A stretch of 64,000 bases of DNA from assembly GCA_018806915.1 (NCBI GenBank), contig JAGKQI010000099.1:1380302-1444301 (forward strand). Reading direction: 5' to 3'. The notes beneath the pieces were generated by a model. That model was not told the origin of the DNA and searched no databases. It worked only from the letters and a program-made list of their open reading frames with translations. Shown here piece after piece: positions 1 to 10,487 of the stretch (position 1 is the stretch's first letter; every line of letters starts with the position of its first letter). Position numbers and translations under genes: made by a program. Origin of the DNA: Phytophthora colocasiae. Lineage: Eukaryota > Oomycota > Peronosporomycetes > Peronosporales > Peronosporaceae.

Positions 1-420
1 CAACTGGGGTATTACATGCACCGCCTGGTGCATGTATAGCACTGACAGGGCCATCGCTCTCTGTCGCGCATGTGTTGTTGAAGCGTACGAGCGTACGCTT
101 CTTCCAGTTGATCACCGGGTCATGCCGTGCAAGCCACGGCATGCCTAATACCAAGTCGAACTTATCGTCTAGTTCCAAGACGATAAGGTCTTCCACAAAC
201 GTCCATCGTTTGTAAAAGAAACGCACACGGACCACGCGCTTCTCATTCCTCACGGTGGCACCTGTTGCCAACCGCACCTCCAACACGCCGCGAGGCGTGT
301 CGGTCTCTTCGAAGTCAAGCCTTCGAAGAATTCCCTGTCGAACAAAGTTGTTCGACGCGCCCGAGTCCCTAGGGCACGAAGAGAGTTCACTCTCTTCGAC
401 ATCACGTTCAGGATGACAAG
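1..420 (-). pseudogene. Gypsy-0 retropepsin-like protease, cut by window edge
   Basis: Aspartic protease of a Ty3/Gypsy polyprotein, which would cleave Gag-Pol in the virus-like particle. On the minus strand the frame from about 378 down to base 1 reads the active-site motif DSGAS, then RLATGATV, and then the flap/second-lobe motif DLVLGMPWLARHDPVINW, as in Gypsy retropepsins. No stop is seen down to the window edge. It follows the gag fragment of the same element (898-1329) in the same direction. The connection to gag is broken, and the intervening zinc knuckle (CYLCGNIG, about 560-640) has lost its His and last Cys, so the element is probably dead. The motifs make the protease call firm; the pol region lies outside the window. 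Confidence 0.75.
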
Positions 421-897
421 GCCTGGCTTGTCACCTTACATCTCGCAGCGAGGAACCTTCTCGCTGGGGGCAGCAGCCTTCAACGTCGCGTGTCCGAGTT
501 AGACACGCGAGGCTGCATTACCAGTAAGACGCCCCGCGCCTACTGGTCCTTGGCGTTTTTTGAACGCCCGCCCGCTGTGAACTTGCGTGCATAGAGACCG
601 ATGTTACCACACAGGTAACATCGAACCTTGACGTTCTTGAGCTGCTGTTGACCAGCAGTCGTAGCACTCGAGAGGTCCATAGGCTCCGGACATTCCGTCT
701 TCGCAACAGGACGCGCCGGCTTCGGCGTGTTCGCATGGGTTTAGCTTGTTGCCGGCTAAACTCCTATTGCATCGCAAGGCTGATCGCCTTCTCGAGAGTA
801 TTCGGATACTCTCGGAAGAGATATGTTTTGAAGGGACCATCTCTTAGTCCCTTCATGAACGTGACGACCTTGGTCGCCTCGTCGACCGGGTTGGCCA

Positions 898-1329
898 CTA
901 TGTTCGATACCAAGTATCGAGCACGCTGGGCAAAGGTGTGAACATCATCCTTGGATCGAGAAACTCCGCTCTCGATCTGAACTCGTTCTTCGGAGGCTCA
1001 AACGCAAGCTTGAGTTCCTCCTTGAACACCTCGTACGTGCTGAAGCACGTAGGATCCGAGAGTCGGCGCCCATAGGCCCAACTCCTCGCACGTCCGCCAA
1101 GACATGACATGGCGAACGTGACCTTCGACATCGGGTCGACGATACGTCGAGCCGCAACGGCTGTGTCGAGTTCGACAAGCCAACGAAGGAGGGTCTCGTC
1201 CTCCTTCCCCGTGTAGGTACTCACGTGGAGTTTCAACGACTCCACCGAGGCAGCAACATCTCGTTGCTCCCTAACAATGTACCCCAGAGCAACACCATGT
1301 TGCTCTGTCGGCGATAGCGTACGAAGCAT
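898..1329 (-). pseudogene. Gypsy-0 Gag (retrotransposon gag domain), partial
   Basis: A 143-residue frame that begins MLRTLSPTEQ and matches the start-to-middle of a Gypsy Gag: the SKVTFAMSCLGGRARSWAY and STYEVFKEELKLAFEPP stretches correspond to the FALSNLGGRAKTWAY and TSWAQLCEQLRAAFLP stretches in the Gypsy-C Gag of this window (43263-44186). Gag would form the particle shell. The frame ends early at 898, before the RSRFL segment would be complete, and the rest of gag is only recoverable in other frames, so this is a decaying copy. Its leader is interrupted six bases upstream by element E1, whose 4-bp target duplication lies at 1335-1338. Confidence 0.7.
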
Positions 1330-1334
1330 CGTCG

Positions 1335-1338
1335 CTAC
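1335..1338. repeat. Target-site duplication of E1 (left copy, CTAC)
   Basis: CTAC immediately precedes the TG of the 5' LTR, and the same four bases follow the last CA of the 3' LTR at 14198-14201. This exact match fixes the LTR ends and shows that E1 arrived by integration into the leader of Gypsy-0. Confidence 0.85.
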
Positions 1339-2657
1339 TGTGGTGAAGCGCGAATAAGAAATCCGAGAAAGGCAACGTCAGGCCCAGAGAGAGTCGGATC
1401 AAGCGACAGGGGCCTCTGGCGAAGCAAGATGCCAGTTGATGACCCCAGATTGCGCGAACGACGGCTGACGAATGGACCAGGTCGATGATCGTCTTGATCT
1501 CTCCGGCAGGCAGGTGGATGATGGATGGCGTCTTGGTCGCGTGAGACTAAGCGATCAGAGAGCCCCGCCGTAAGGTCTCACATAGTGGCTCAGCACCGGA
1601 GAGAAGGAGATCAGAGCAGCGGCAGATCGGGACGGGCGCGACCTATCGTGGATCGACGACGACCTGATCATGAGATGCCGCCGAAGGGGGCCGATCCGAT
1701 GTTCAAGTTCAGGGAGATCGCGATCTTAAATATCGGTGACGCGGAGATACGAGATCAAGTGAGAAAGTTGCCGATCAGGATCATTGTCCAAGCTGGCCGA
1801 TCAAGGCTACGGCCAAGACTACTGTTCAGCGCGGCTGATCAAGATTGCTAATCGAGGTCGATGATCGAGATCGATGATTGAGATCGATGATTGAGATCGG
1901 TGATCGAGATCGCAATCAAGGGTTAGGTGGGATCGAGATCGAAGATCGGAGGAGCAGCTGTGTAGCCGGATGTCAGGTGATCGTAGGATAGCAGATGAGG
2001 ATGGGACTAGTAGACATAGGAATAACCATAAACAGAATCGAATTTGCTCTGGACCTCACAAGTGCCTTCGTCCAAGACTGGAACCGGGAATTACATTGGC
2101 CCACCAGCATCAGGAAGGTAAGGAGAAGAGATCTAGCATAGAGGTTAATTCTGGATAATACATTGGCCAGTTTTACTCTATCTAGTGATCTATCCTTTAC
2201 GTGCGAACTACGGATCGGAAGGAATTGGCTGCTTGGCCTGACGATCTCGTCGACTCTCAACCCATCAAGACACCCGCTATATGAAGCGGCAAGCATCGTA
2301 AAGGAAGGGATCAGATCCCGAACATTGGACCCTTGGAAGACTTGGATCGAAGACCAGGCGACCGGATCAAGGCTCGAGAACTCGCCTGTGGCCCGGATCA
2401 ACCCTTCCGAGGTAGAGTGAAGCATTCCCACGCTATCTCATCACCCCTGCGTCACCCAAGACATTCTTATCATCCCAAGACATCTTCAGAAGTCACCTGG
2501 AAGAGCGTAACCCGCCTACCGACGGGTACACAAGGTGAACACTACACGCAGCAAGATCACGGATCATCGGGGGACCCCCTCCGTTAGTCGGTGTCTGGGC
2601 GCAAGTGGCGATCGCGATCGGCCTCAACCAGATTTTGGCCAGATCCGCTCCACCACA
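1339..2657 (+). repeat. E1 5' LTR (1,319 bp)
   Basis: The boundaries are set by the TG start after the CTAC duplication and by the CA end just before the gag ATG. The terminal heptamers TGTGGTG and CACCACA are perfect inverted repeats. Compared with the 1,488-bp E2 LTRs it lacks the segment equivalent to about 29232-29400. It contains a short GATC-rich tandem array at about 1848-1925. A 108-residue frame (1525-1851) recurs in the other E1 LTR but has no recognisable domain and is not called as a gene. The promoter and polyadenylation site must lie in this LTR, but I cannot place them. Confidence 0.85.
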
Positions 2658-4974
2658 ATGGTGCGCGTGCCTGGATCTTCTGGTGACTTCGGATATCACC
2701 GTGAGTCCCAAGAAGATGTCAAGATTAAAGAAGAACAAGGGGAAGAAGTGCCTACGAATGTTGGATCGACGAAGGCACTGAAAACGGATAGACGCACAGA
2801 TCAGCAGAGTTCTGGGAGGATCTCTACTGACAGGCACGAGGCAGACCTGGATCGTAATCCAGATCTCGAAGAAAAACCTCGAATTCCTCCCAAGGACCCT
2901 TCGAGGGCCACCGCGGATCTAGATGAGAATCGATATCCGCACACGAGCGATAAGGAATCAGCAAAGCTGAAACCTAATCTGCTCACCAAGTCCACTGCTG
3001 CCTCAAGATCGACCAAGAAAAAGAAGATCAAGAGCACCCGGACGAAATTGAAAGCTCCAGACTCAGAGCCAGAAGATATGATCAGCCCAGGATCGACGAT
3101 CACCAAGGACGCGATCGAGCAGGCCTATTACAGGAAGATGCTAAGTGAGACCTTGCTTAACGATCCCGTTCTTACGATCATACAAGTCCGCCAGATCGGT
3201 AACCTCACCGGCCCGGTGTCGAAGCCCCGGACTAGCTCGGACCGCCTGAACGCGGTGAAGATTCTACTTGATCTGCTCCAAGAGGCTGGTTTAGTGGCTG
3301 GAGAATTCGACCCAAACTCTCTATTTGACCTGGAACTGGAAGCGATTCAATCTGCGACCCATGATCTATTCAACTCTCTCAAAGTCTTGGTCGGCGAACG
3401 CCCACCGACGCCCGATCCAGGCTATCAGACCGGATCGTCATGCTACGCGTCAGCGACCTCGGAACCAAACTCCGATAGCCCGAGAAGGCTGCAACGCATG
3501 TCGTTAGGCCCCTCCGGTGCCAAATTCCTGAAATCGCGTATGAAGAAACAAGATACACGATCGGTGGCTGCGAAACCGGAGGCCAAGACGCCTGATCAGC
3601 AAGAAAACCGCCGGATCCAGACAGACCAGATCGAGCCGACAACTAATTCCACAGAATCGAGCAACAAGTTGGACGACTACTTCCAAATGGCGATGGATCG
3701 TTTCATAAAAGAACGGAGTCTCGCGACACCCCGATCGCCGATCAAAGGTAAGTTGGATGTCGACATGGAGTCCGTTGCGGCCTCAGATCCTGATGCATGG
3801 GAATACGAATCCGGACGATCAGGGTATACCAGGTTCCGGTGGACAGATGTCGAGCCGAGCAGCGATCGCATCCGCGGCGATCGGTCAAGGAGGATCGTCG
3901 GTGATCCAGCGGGTCCGGATCTCAGATCTGAAAGATTTTGCGGGTAAAGATCTGGACGAAGATCGCGCTCGGGCCTGGATCAGTAAGGTCAAGTCAGCGT
4001 TTCAGCGCGATCAGGCTACGGAAGAAGAGAAATGCCTCACGTTTGCAGATCTGATGGTGGGGCCGGCAAAGAATTGGTACAGGCAGCTCAGTCGAACGAC
4101 GAAAACCAAGTGGGCGGATCTGCTGGACAGTTTCCAGACCCAGTATTGTGGGTTGGGTATGTCGGTCGCGTGGCAATACTATCACGCTCGCAAGCGATCA
4201 GAAGAGACTCCTCTCGACTATCTCTACCGACTCAACGTGGCGGCTTTACGGGCTAGGCTGAAGATCAAAGATGGGAGCCCTAAGGCCCGCCGGGAACATG
4301 TAGACCACTACATCGAGACATTGGGAGATCCGGAGTTAGCTGATCGGCTGACCCTACTCCGACTGAGTGACGTCGATGAACTGGAGGAGGTACTTCGTGC
4401 CCGGGAACGGGCGAAAAGCAGACAGCGTAAATCTGCGTTCGGATCGAAGTACAGACAAAAGGCACCGGCCAGTGCCCCGGCGGCACCCACCCGGGCGGTG
4501 GTACGGGCGATCCAAACCCAAGATCCGAGCTCGGAATCAGAGGAAATATCCGGATCGAACGGATCCGATTCTGAAGGCGATCTCCGGAGAATATATCTTG
4601 CCGCGTCAGAAGACAAGCCGATCAGTACTGGGGGCGTTCCCCACCAACAGGATCAGTCGCGATCGCACACGAACGCGCAAGATCGAGGCCGGATCACGGA
4701 TCGCAGGCAATCAGATCACGATCGAGGTCGCTGTTCGCATTGTGGATCGCGGAAGCACACGGATCTGGACTGCTGGAGACGCCTAACCTGTGACAAGTGC
4801 GGAAAGAGGGGCCACCCAACGGATCGCTGTCTATATACATGCCGTGGTTGTGGGGAGATCCATGAAGCTGGAGAATGCCCCATGGAAGAATTCTACAACC
4901 AGATCCGCAAGTGGTACGATCCGACCCGACATGCCGGACTGTTCCCCGAGAAGGTGGAAAAGATGTTAAACTAG
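2658..4974 (+). pseudogene. E1 gag (long N-terminal extension, gag domain, three zinc knuckles)
   Basis: Structural protein of E1. The first ATG lies at the LTR/internal junction. Roughly the first 370 codons are a charged, Ser/Asp/Arg-rich extension without a recognised domain. The gag core follows (DLKDFAGKDLDEDRARAWI, KNWYRQLS, TPLDYLYRLN), then three zinc knuckles near 4729-4890: CSHCGSRKHTDLDC, CDKCGKRGHPTDRC and CRGCGEIHEAGEC. An extra A near 3808, absent from E2, shifts the frame, so the N-terminal frame stops at 3947 and the core is read from an overlapping frame starting at 3757. The gene ends MLN-stop at 4974, where the codons TTA AAC TAG form a GTTAAAC heptamer discussed under findings. 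E2 carries the same gene with different lesions. Confidence 0.8.
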
Positions 4975-5195
4975 GACGCTCGCCGATTTGGAAACCGGTA
5001 CGAGCCGAGCGTTCTGAGTACTGCATCTATGCATACGTGAACAAGAAATCGAGAGATCAAGATAGGGAGAATTCGGATCTGCGCGGTAATACATGTAAGT
5101 TGCATTCGTATACTGCTAAGATCGCGAATCTTCCCCGGATCGATGAGTTCTCGCGATCTGGTGCGGAAGTGGCTTTGGATCTCAAGGAAGGATAA
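4875..5195 (+). other. E1 bridge frame between gag and protease
   Basis: A 106-codon open frame overlaps the end of gag in the -1 frame and runs toward the protease in the same frame as pol. It ends with a TAA at 5193-5195, after which the pol frame continues directly (GYWKYHAPGKWF...). The same frame with the same TAA exists in E2 (32588-32908). It has no known domain. It could be translated after a -1 shift at the end of gag, or simply be the spacer before pol. How the TAA would be passed is not visible. Confidence 0.45.
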
Positions 5196-6266
5196 TCCAG
5201 GGGGTATTGGAAATACCACGCACCAGGAAAATGGTTCCGCCAAGCCAAGATCTCAGGCAAGATCAATCATGAAAGAGCGATCTTGCTCCTGGACACTGGC
5301 GCCGAGGTATCCATCTTGGATACCGCCTTTGCTCGTAAGGTTGGGTGCCACTTTGACACTAGTCAGAGGCAGGAGTGTGTTGGGATCGGTGACAATGTGT
5401 ATACCACCGAAGGAAGAACGAGGATCAAGATCACGCTTGCGGGATACTTGGTTTACTTTTTCGATATTTGGATCGGGGATCTATCCGGACAAGACGCTAT
5501 CTTGGGTATGGATTTCATGATCCCAGCTGGGGTCCGGATGGATCTAGCGAAGGGATCGATGTGCTTACCTAATGAAGTGGGGATCCCACTTAGTGGTCGC
5601 AAGAGATTATACGGGGAGAAGGTAAGATCGGTGAAATTGGAGGAAGATCTACATATCCCAGTTGGGAGATCTGAAGAGACCGCATCGAGAGTGAAATTAT
5701 CGGCGACGGAGAAATTGTGGGTGACCAGAGGCGACCAATGGGTGCCTACCGTGGTAAATGGACCCGGCCGAACTCGGTACTTAGTGAATTTGAGCGAGAA
5801 GATTTTACGATTGGATCACAGATTACATGTTGGAATGGTACTTGATCAGGAAAAAGTGCCTCGATTCCCCGGGTTTGTGTCGGTCGGGTCCCGGCGCTAC
5901 ATGGAGTGGCAGAACCTAGCTCTAGAAGCGACTGTGGACGCAAGACCAGAACCTCAGGAATCCGTAGAGATCCCCTTACCTACGTTACGCCGCGATCCAT
6001 ACTCCGCCGAGGTGGGGCAACCAAGACCGATCCTGATCCTGCGCCAATATCGACATTGGAACCTCGATCACCAACCGATACGGCCGAAGTCAAGGTCGCA
6101 TTCATCGATCCCCAACCGGATCCCATGGATACCCCATCGATTACGATCAGTTCCGACAAGACCCCGAGTGGCGAAGCTGGGGGCGGTGAGACTGAGACGA
6201 ATGAGAGCTTGCCAGATCAGGCCCCAGATCGGACAGATCGGGTATGCGAAGAAGAGATCGAGGTAA
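5196..6266 (+). pseudogene. E1 protease and start of pol, frameshifted
   Basis: Retropepsin-type aspartic protease. The frame opens after the TAA at 5195 and reads GYWKYHAPGKWF, then the catalytic LLDTGAEVSILDTAF (about 5283-5327) and the second-lobe motif DAILGMDFMIPAG (about 5494-5530). After about residue 230 it enters a low-complexity Pro/Asp/Glu spacer. Two short deletions relative to E2, near 5985 and 6315, shift the frame, so this reading ends at 6266 and the RT frame is picked up from 6303. E2 shows the intact form: protease and RT in one frame of 1,178 codons. The protease call is firm, but the gene is broken in this copy. Confidence 0.8.
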
Positions 6267-6302
6267 AAACAGAAAAACCAGATTTTCAAATCGAGATCAA
6301 AC

Positions 6303-8687
6303 ATGTATCCGACGGTTGAAGACACCCCGATCCTGACAGCCAAGGACGATAGACTCCGTGATCCATCAATGAACGAACCCGATCCTACGTCTCCTGAATG
6401 GATCGAGAACGCCGATCAGACCCACTTACACGAAAGTGGCGATTTTTCGGCCGAAGATCTAGCCGATAATCTCGCAGTAGTACCAGAGATCCAGATCTCC
6501 ACCACTGAAGAAGTCTGGATCGAAGATCTGCAAGTAGGAAATCCGGGATCGGCTACCCCGGAGGAGATCGAGAAACTTCGACAGATTATTTGGAAGAAGC
6601 GACATCTCCTGATCGGAAAGGGAAACGCACTTCCTCCAGCGGCCAAGGGTGTTATATGCGATATCGATGTGGGTGATGCAAAGCCGATCGCACAACGAGT
6701 CCGAAAGGTGGCGCCACAGTTCCGCGAAAAAGTATCGGATCTTATCAAAGGACTCCTAGCTGCCAAGATCATTCGGCCATCGACATCGCCATGGGCATCT
6801 CCGATCGTGGCGATCATCAAGAAGAACGGTGTAGACATCCGACTATGTATCGATTATCGGTTGGTGAACGGTCTCACGAGGCTGATGATATACCCGATGC
6901 CCTTGATCAATGACCTGCTAGAAGATCTTGACAAGGTTCTGTGGTATTGTTCATTAGACATGGCGAGTGGATTCTGGGTCGTATCAATGACCGATCGAGC
7001 TCGCGCGATCTCAGTCTTCATCACTCCATTTGGCCTTATCGAGTGGAATCGTATGCCATTCGGGCTGAAGAACGCCCCTCAGATCTATCAACGTCTTGTG
7101 GACAACGCCCTATATGGATTTTTGAAGACAGGGAACACGGAAGACTCCGCAGATGTGTTTGAATCAGGGATCCCGGAAGATCCTGGTCGCCCGTCAGTTC
7201 TAGGACGGAGATCATACATCGACGATATCTTGATCACGGCTGGATCATGGGATCAAATGTGCGATCGGGTGGAAGACCTATTGGAGGCCTGTGATGAATG
7301 GAATCTCTCGATCAGTGTGGCAAAGAGCTTCTGGGGCATGGATAAGGTGGAATATCTCGGACACAGAGTGTCGATCAACGGATTGGAGGCAAACCCGAAA
7401 GACCTGAAGTCTCTGACGGATCTACCATTCCCTGGATCACTTCGATCCATGCAATCGTTCCTTGGGAGTTTGAATTACTATAGTCGGTTCATCGAGGATT
7501 ATGCGATCTACGCATCGGTCCTATATGAACTACGTGAGGTGGAGTTCGCAGAACTGAAGAAGCGACCGGACCCGATCACTCGAGATCTCGTTGCGCTTAA
7601 GTCGAATCCGGATGGATCACCAGACACCTCGACTCAAAAGGGGGATAGTACACCGGATCCCGACTTGGGGGCGATGCCTCCCCCCTGTTCAAGCGAGATC
7701 GAAGCCAATCTGGCCCAAAAAACTGGCGACGAGAGGTGGGGTAGAGCATATAGAGCGTTTACAGCCTTGAAAGCCAAGATCGCGTCGACCCCGATCCTTC
7801 GTCACTTCGACATGGCGAGATTGCCCGTGGTGATTGTGTATGCTAGTGACTGGGCGATTTCCGCCGCCCTGATGCAGGAACACGACCAGATCTACCACCC
7901 GGTCGCGTTTGCCAGCCGAACCTTGAAGACTAACGAGCTGAATTATAATGTTGCCGAAAAGGAGGTGTTGGCTCTGCTTCGGATCTTGGATCTACACTAC
8001 ACCTTGTTGGTGGGACGTCGGATCAAGGTCCTAACCCGACACTCCACGCTTGCCTGGCTGTTCAAGTCTGCCGGCCTCCAAGGGCGCCTAGGACAATGTT
8101 CTGCACTTCTATCCCCATGGACGCACGAGATCACGAAGTGTACGAAGGGAGAGGATGAAATACTGGGGGCGATCGCAGCTAATATAACGCCTAGATCGGA
8201 GATCGACGAAGCCCTGATCGCGATCGCGCCACGGAAGGAGCCAAAATGTCGGATCCAGATGCCGATCCCCACCGTAGACCCAGATGAGGAGCTGTGGGTT
8301 ATAAGTTTCGACGGATCGGCACGCGTGAAACGAGGAGGGGGCGCTTTCAGCGCGATCGTGTGGAGTTTGCCGGAGTGGAAAGTGATCAAGGCTAGATCAG
8401 ACTATGCGGAGAGCCTTACTGTCAATGAAGCGGAATACCGTGGACTCTTGCTGGGTCTTAGCATGATCACACAGTTAGAACGCCGCCGTTTGGTCGTTTG
8501 TGGCGATTCGAACCTGGTGATCCGACAAGTCCGGGGCGAGATCGACTGTAAGGCGCCAGGATTGAAGTTACTGAAACAGAAGGTGCTGGATCGCTTGCGG
8601 AAATGGGGAGATCATGAGCTTGTCCATGTGAAGAGAGACTGGAATGGGAGCGCGGATAGCTTGGCGAGTGCCGCGCTGCAGCGATGA
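6303..8687 (+). pseudogene. E1 reverse transcriptase, RNase H and second archaeal-type RNase H
   Basis: Pol core that copies element RNA to DNA. Reverse transcriptase motifs appear in order: ASPIVAIIKKNGVDIRLCIDYR, WNRMPFGLKNAPQIYQ and the catalytic YIDD (from 7215). Next comes the usual Ty3 RNase H (VVIVYASDWAISAALMQ, NVAEKEVLALLRILDLHY). About 130 residues later a second RNase H begins with ISFDGSARVKRGGG (about 8300) and continues with NEAEYRGLLLGLSM, VVCGDSNLVIRQVRGE and WNGSADSLASAAL, the D-E-D-D pattern of archaeal-type RNase HI. Dual-RNase-H elements are known from the plant Tat/Ogre group and have been reported in oomycetes. The frame ends at TGA 8685-8687, where E2 reads on (CAAGGA), so this stop is a mutation. 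Confidence 0.85.
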
Positions 8688-10487
8688 AGCGGGATCGAGG
8701 TCCACGATGAGGCAGATCGGTGTGATCTGATTACCCTGAATCGGCTTAATGAGGTGTTGATCCCTCGAGTTGAAGATCGAACTGTGCAAGTGTCGGCAGT
8801 AGCCACGCGTGCAGCCCGAGCGCGACCTGGTGCCGCTGTCCTGCGAGAGGAACTGATCCGGGAGATGCGGGTTGATCGGATCAGGCGAGCCCAGGACGAG
8901 GAGGTCTGGATCGCAGGACTAAAGAAGTACCTGGCTGGGCAGATCGCGGATCTGACTCGAGCCGAATCTGGATCCTACGCCAAGATCGCCTCTGAGTATG
9001 AGGTAGATGGACAAGATCTGCTGTTTTACAGCCCACCAGGGCCGAGATCAAGTGGTGATCGCGACCGCCTGATGAGACTCGTCGTTCCAGAAACGCTACA
9101 GCAGGATGTCCTCCACCACTATCATACGACTCTGGAAGGGGGACATCAGGGGATCGGACGTACTTATCAGCGGATCCGAGATCATTTCCATTGGAGGGGA
9201 TTATATCGGAGCGTGCAGCGATACGTAGGCGAGTGTGTAGACTGTGAGACTGGAAAAGGGAGGCCCACGAACCGGGGCGAGTCGCCGGGGAATCTGCAAG
9301 CGACATATCCATTCCAGATCATAGCGATGGATCACATACTCTCCCTGCCCAGATCTAACAAAGGCAACACCGAACTACTGATCTGGGTAGATCTGTTCAC
9401 GGGATATGTGATCGCGAGGGCCAGTTCCTCCCGATCAGCCCAGACCGTCGCCGAATCCTATGAAGAATGCGTGTTCCGCAGATTTGGCGCTAGCGGGATG
9501 ATCAGGCACGATCGAGAACCGGGTTTCATGTCCGACTTCTTCAGATCGTTCAATAAGATCCTGGGGCAGCGACAACGGGCGACGATGGCCTACCGGCCAC
9601 AAGCCAATGGGACTGCAGAACGGATGGTACAAACGGCGACTAGGGCGATCAAGATGTACGTTCAAGATCTCGATCAGAAGGACTGGGATGAATACGCGGA
9701 GAGACTGACGTTCGCTATTAACACGGCTCACGATCGGGTTCGGGGAGATACCCCTCACTATTTGGTACACGGATGGGATCCGAGATCGACGTTAGAAGCA
9801 ACGATCCCGATCGGATCGACCAGACGCCACGATCGCGATCCAAGACGGTGGAGATATCGGGTTCAGAGATACTACCAGCAGTCGCGAGAACAGGTCAACG
9901 CTAGGCTACGAGAGGCGATTGCAGACCGAGCCGATCGGCACAATGAGGATGTCGATCCGCATCAGATCGAAGCTGGATCACGAGTTTGGCTGTATCTAGA
10001 TCGTGTGAAGGAAGGATATGCGCGTAAACTCGCTCACCTTTGGCACGGCCCGTTCCGTGTTGCAGAGAAGCTCAACGAATTCACGATCAAGCTGGAGATC
10101 GCGGGATCTGATTACCACATCTTCCCAGTGGTCCATGTTTCTAAGCTAAAGCTGGTACGGAATTTTCCAGATCGACCGCGGATCGAGTTGACGGTGGATG
10201 AAGCAGATCGGCTCGATTTCGATGAGATCCTCCTTCCGGAGGACAGTTGGGTCCCAGATCTGGATGCCGATGAGTACGAGGTCGAACGGATCTCGGACAT
10301 GCGAAGTGGGAAACGAACTCGCTACGACCGGATCTATCGTGAATTCCTGGTGCACTGGGTCGGTTATGATGAACCGACTTGGGTCGATGAAGCTGATCTT
10401 AACTGTGGAGCCATATTGAGCGCGTTCCTACGTGATCATGCTAACCGAAATCGGTTTGGCGTGATGCAGTCGCACGAAGAGGTGTAG
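8688..10487 (+). pseudogene. E1 integrase with C-terminal chromodomain
   Basis: DDE integrase that inserts the element DNA. It lies in the same frame as RT, separated only by the TGA at 8687, so it is the end of the pol polyprotein. The zinc-binding HHCC region is visible (YHTTLEGGHQGIG, then CVDCETGKG, about 9115-9260). The catalytic triad follows: D in IIAMDHI (about 9328), D in RHDREPGF (about 9507) and E in ANGTAERMVQ (about 9610). The C-terminal GPY-like stretch (LWHGPFRVAEKLNEFTIKL) leads into a chromodomain (YEVERISDM, FLVHWVGYDEPTWVDEADL; about 10270-10420), which in other Gypsy elements directs integration to marked chromatin. Integrase is complete here, whereas E2 lacks its first third. 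Confidence 0.85.

Noticed and set aside
1525..1851. 108-codon frame repeated exactly in both E1 LTRs
   Set aside because: It lies wholly inside the LTR, is arginine-rich as expected from GATC/CGA composition, and is not preserved as an equivalent frame in E2 LTRs. Repetition is explained by LTR duplication.
1848..1925. Short regular GATC-containing repeats considered as a CRISPR-like array
   Set aside because: Units are about 13 bp with no unique spacers, occur inside an LTR, and the genome is eukaryotic.
1339..2157. First idea that the LTR ends at about 2157/12009, where similarity between the two E1 LTRs stops
   Set aside because: Similarity resumes at 13696 after an insert flanked by ATAA, and runs to CACCACA followed by the CTAC duplication. 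The break is a nested insertion, not the LTR end.
5095..5200. Possible intron (GTAAGT to CCAG) that would remove the TAA between the bridge frame and protease
   Set aside because: The excised length is 106 nt and would not leave the protease in frame; no other acceptor fits.
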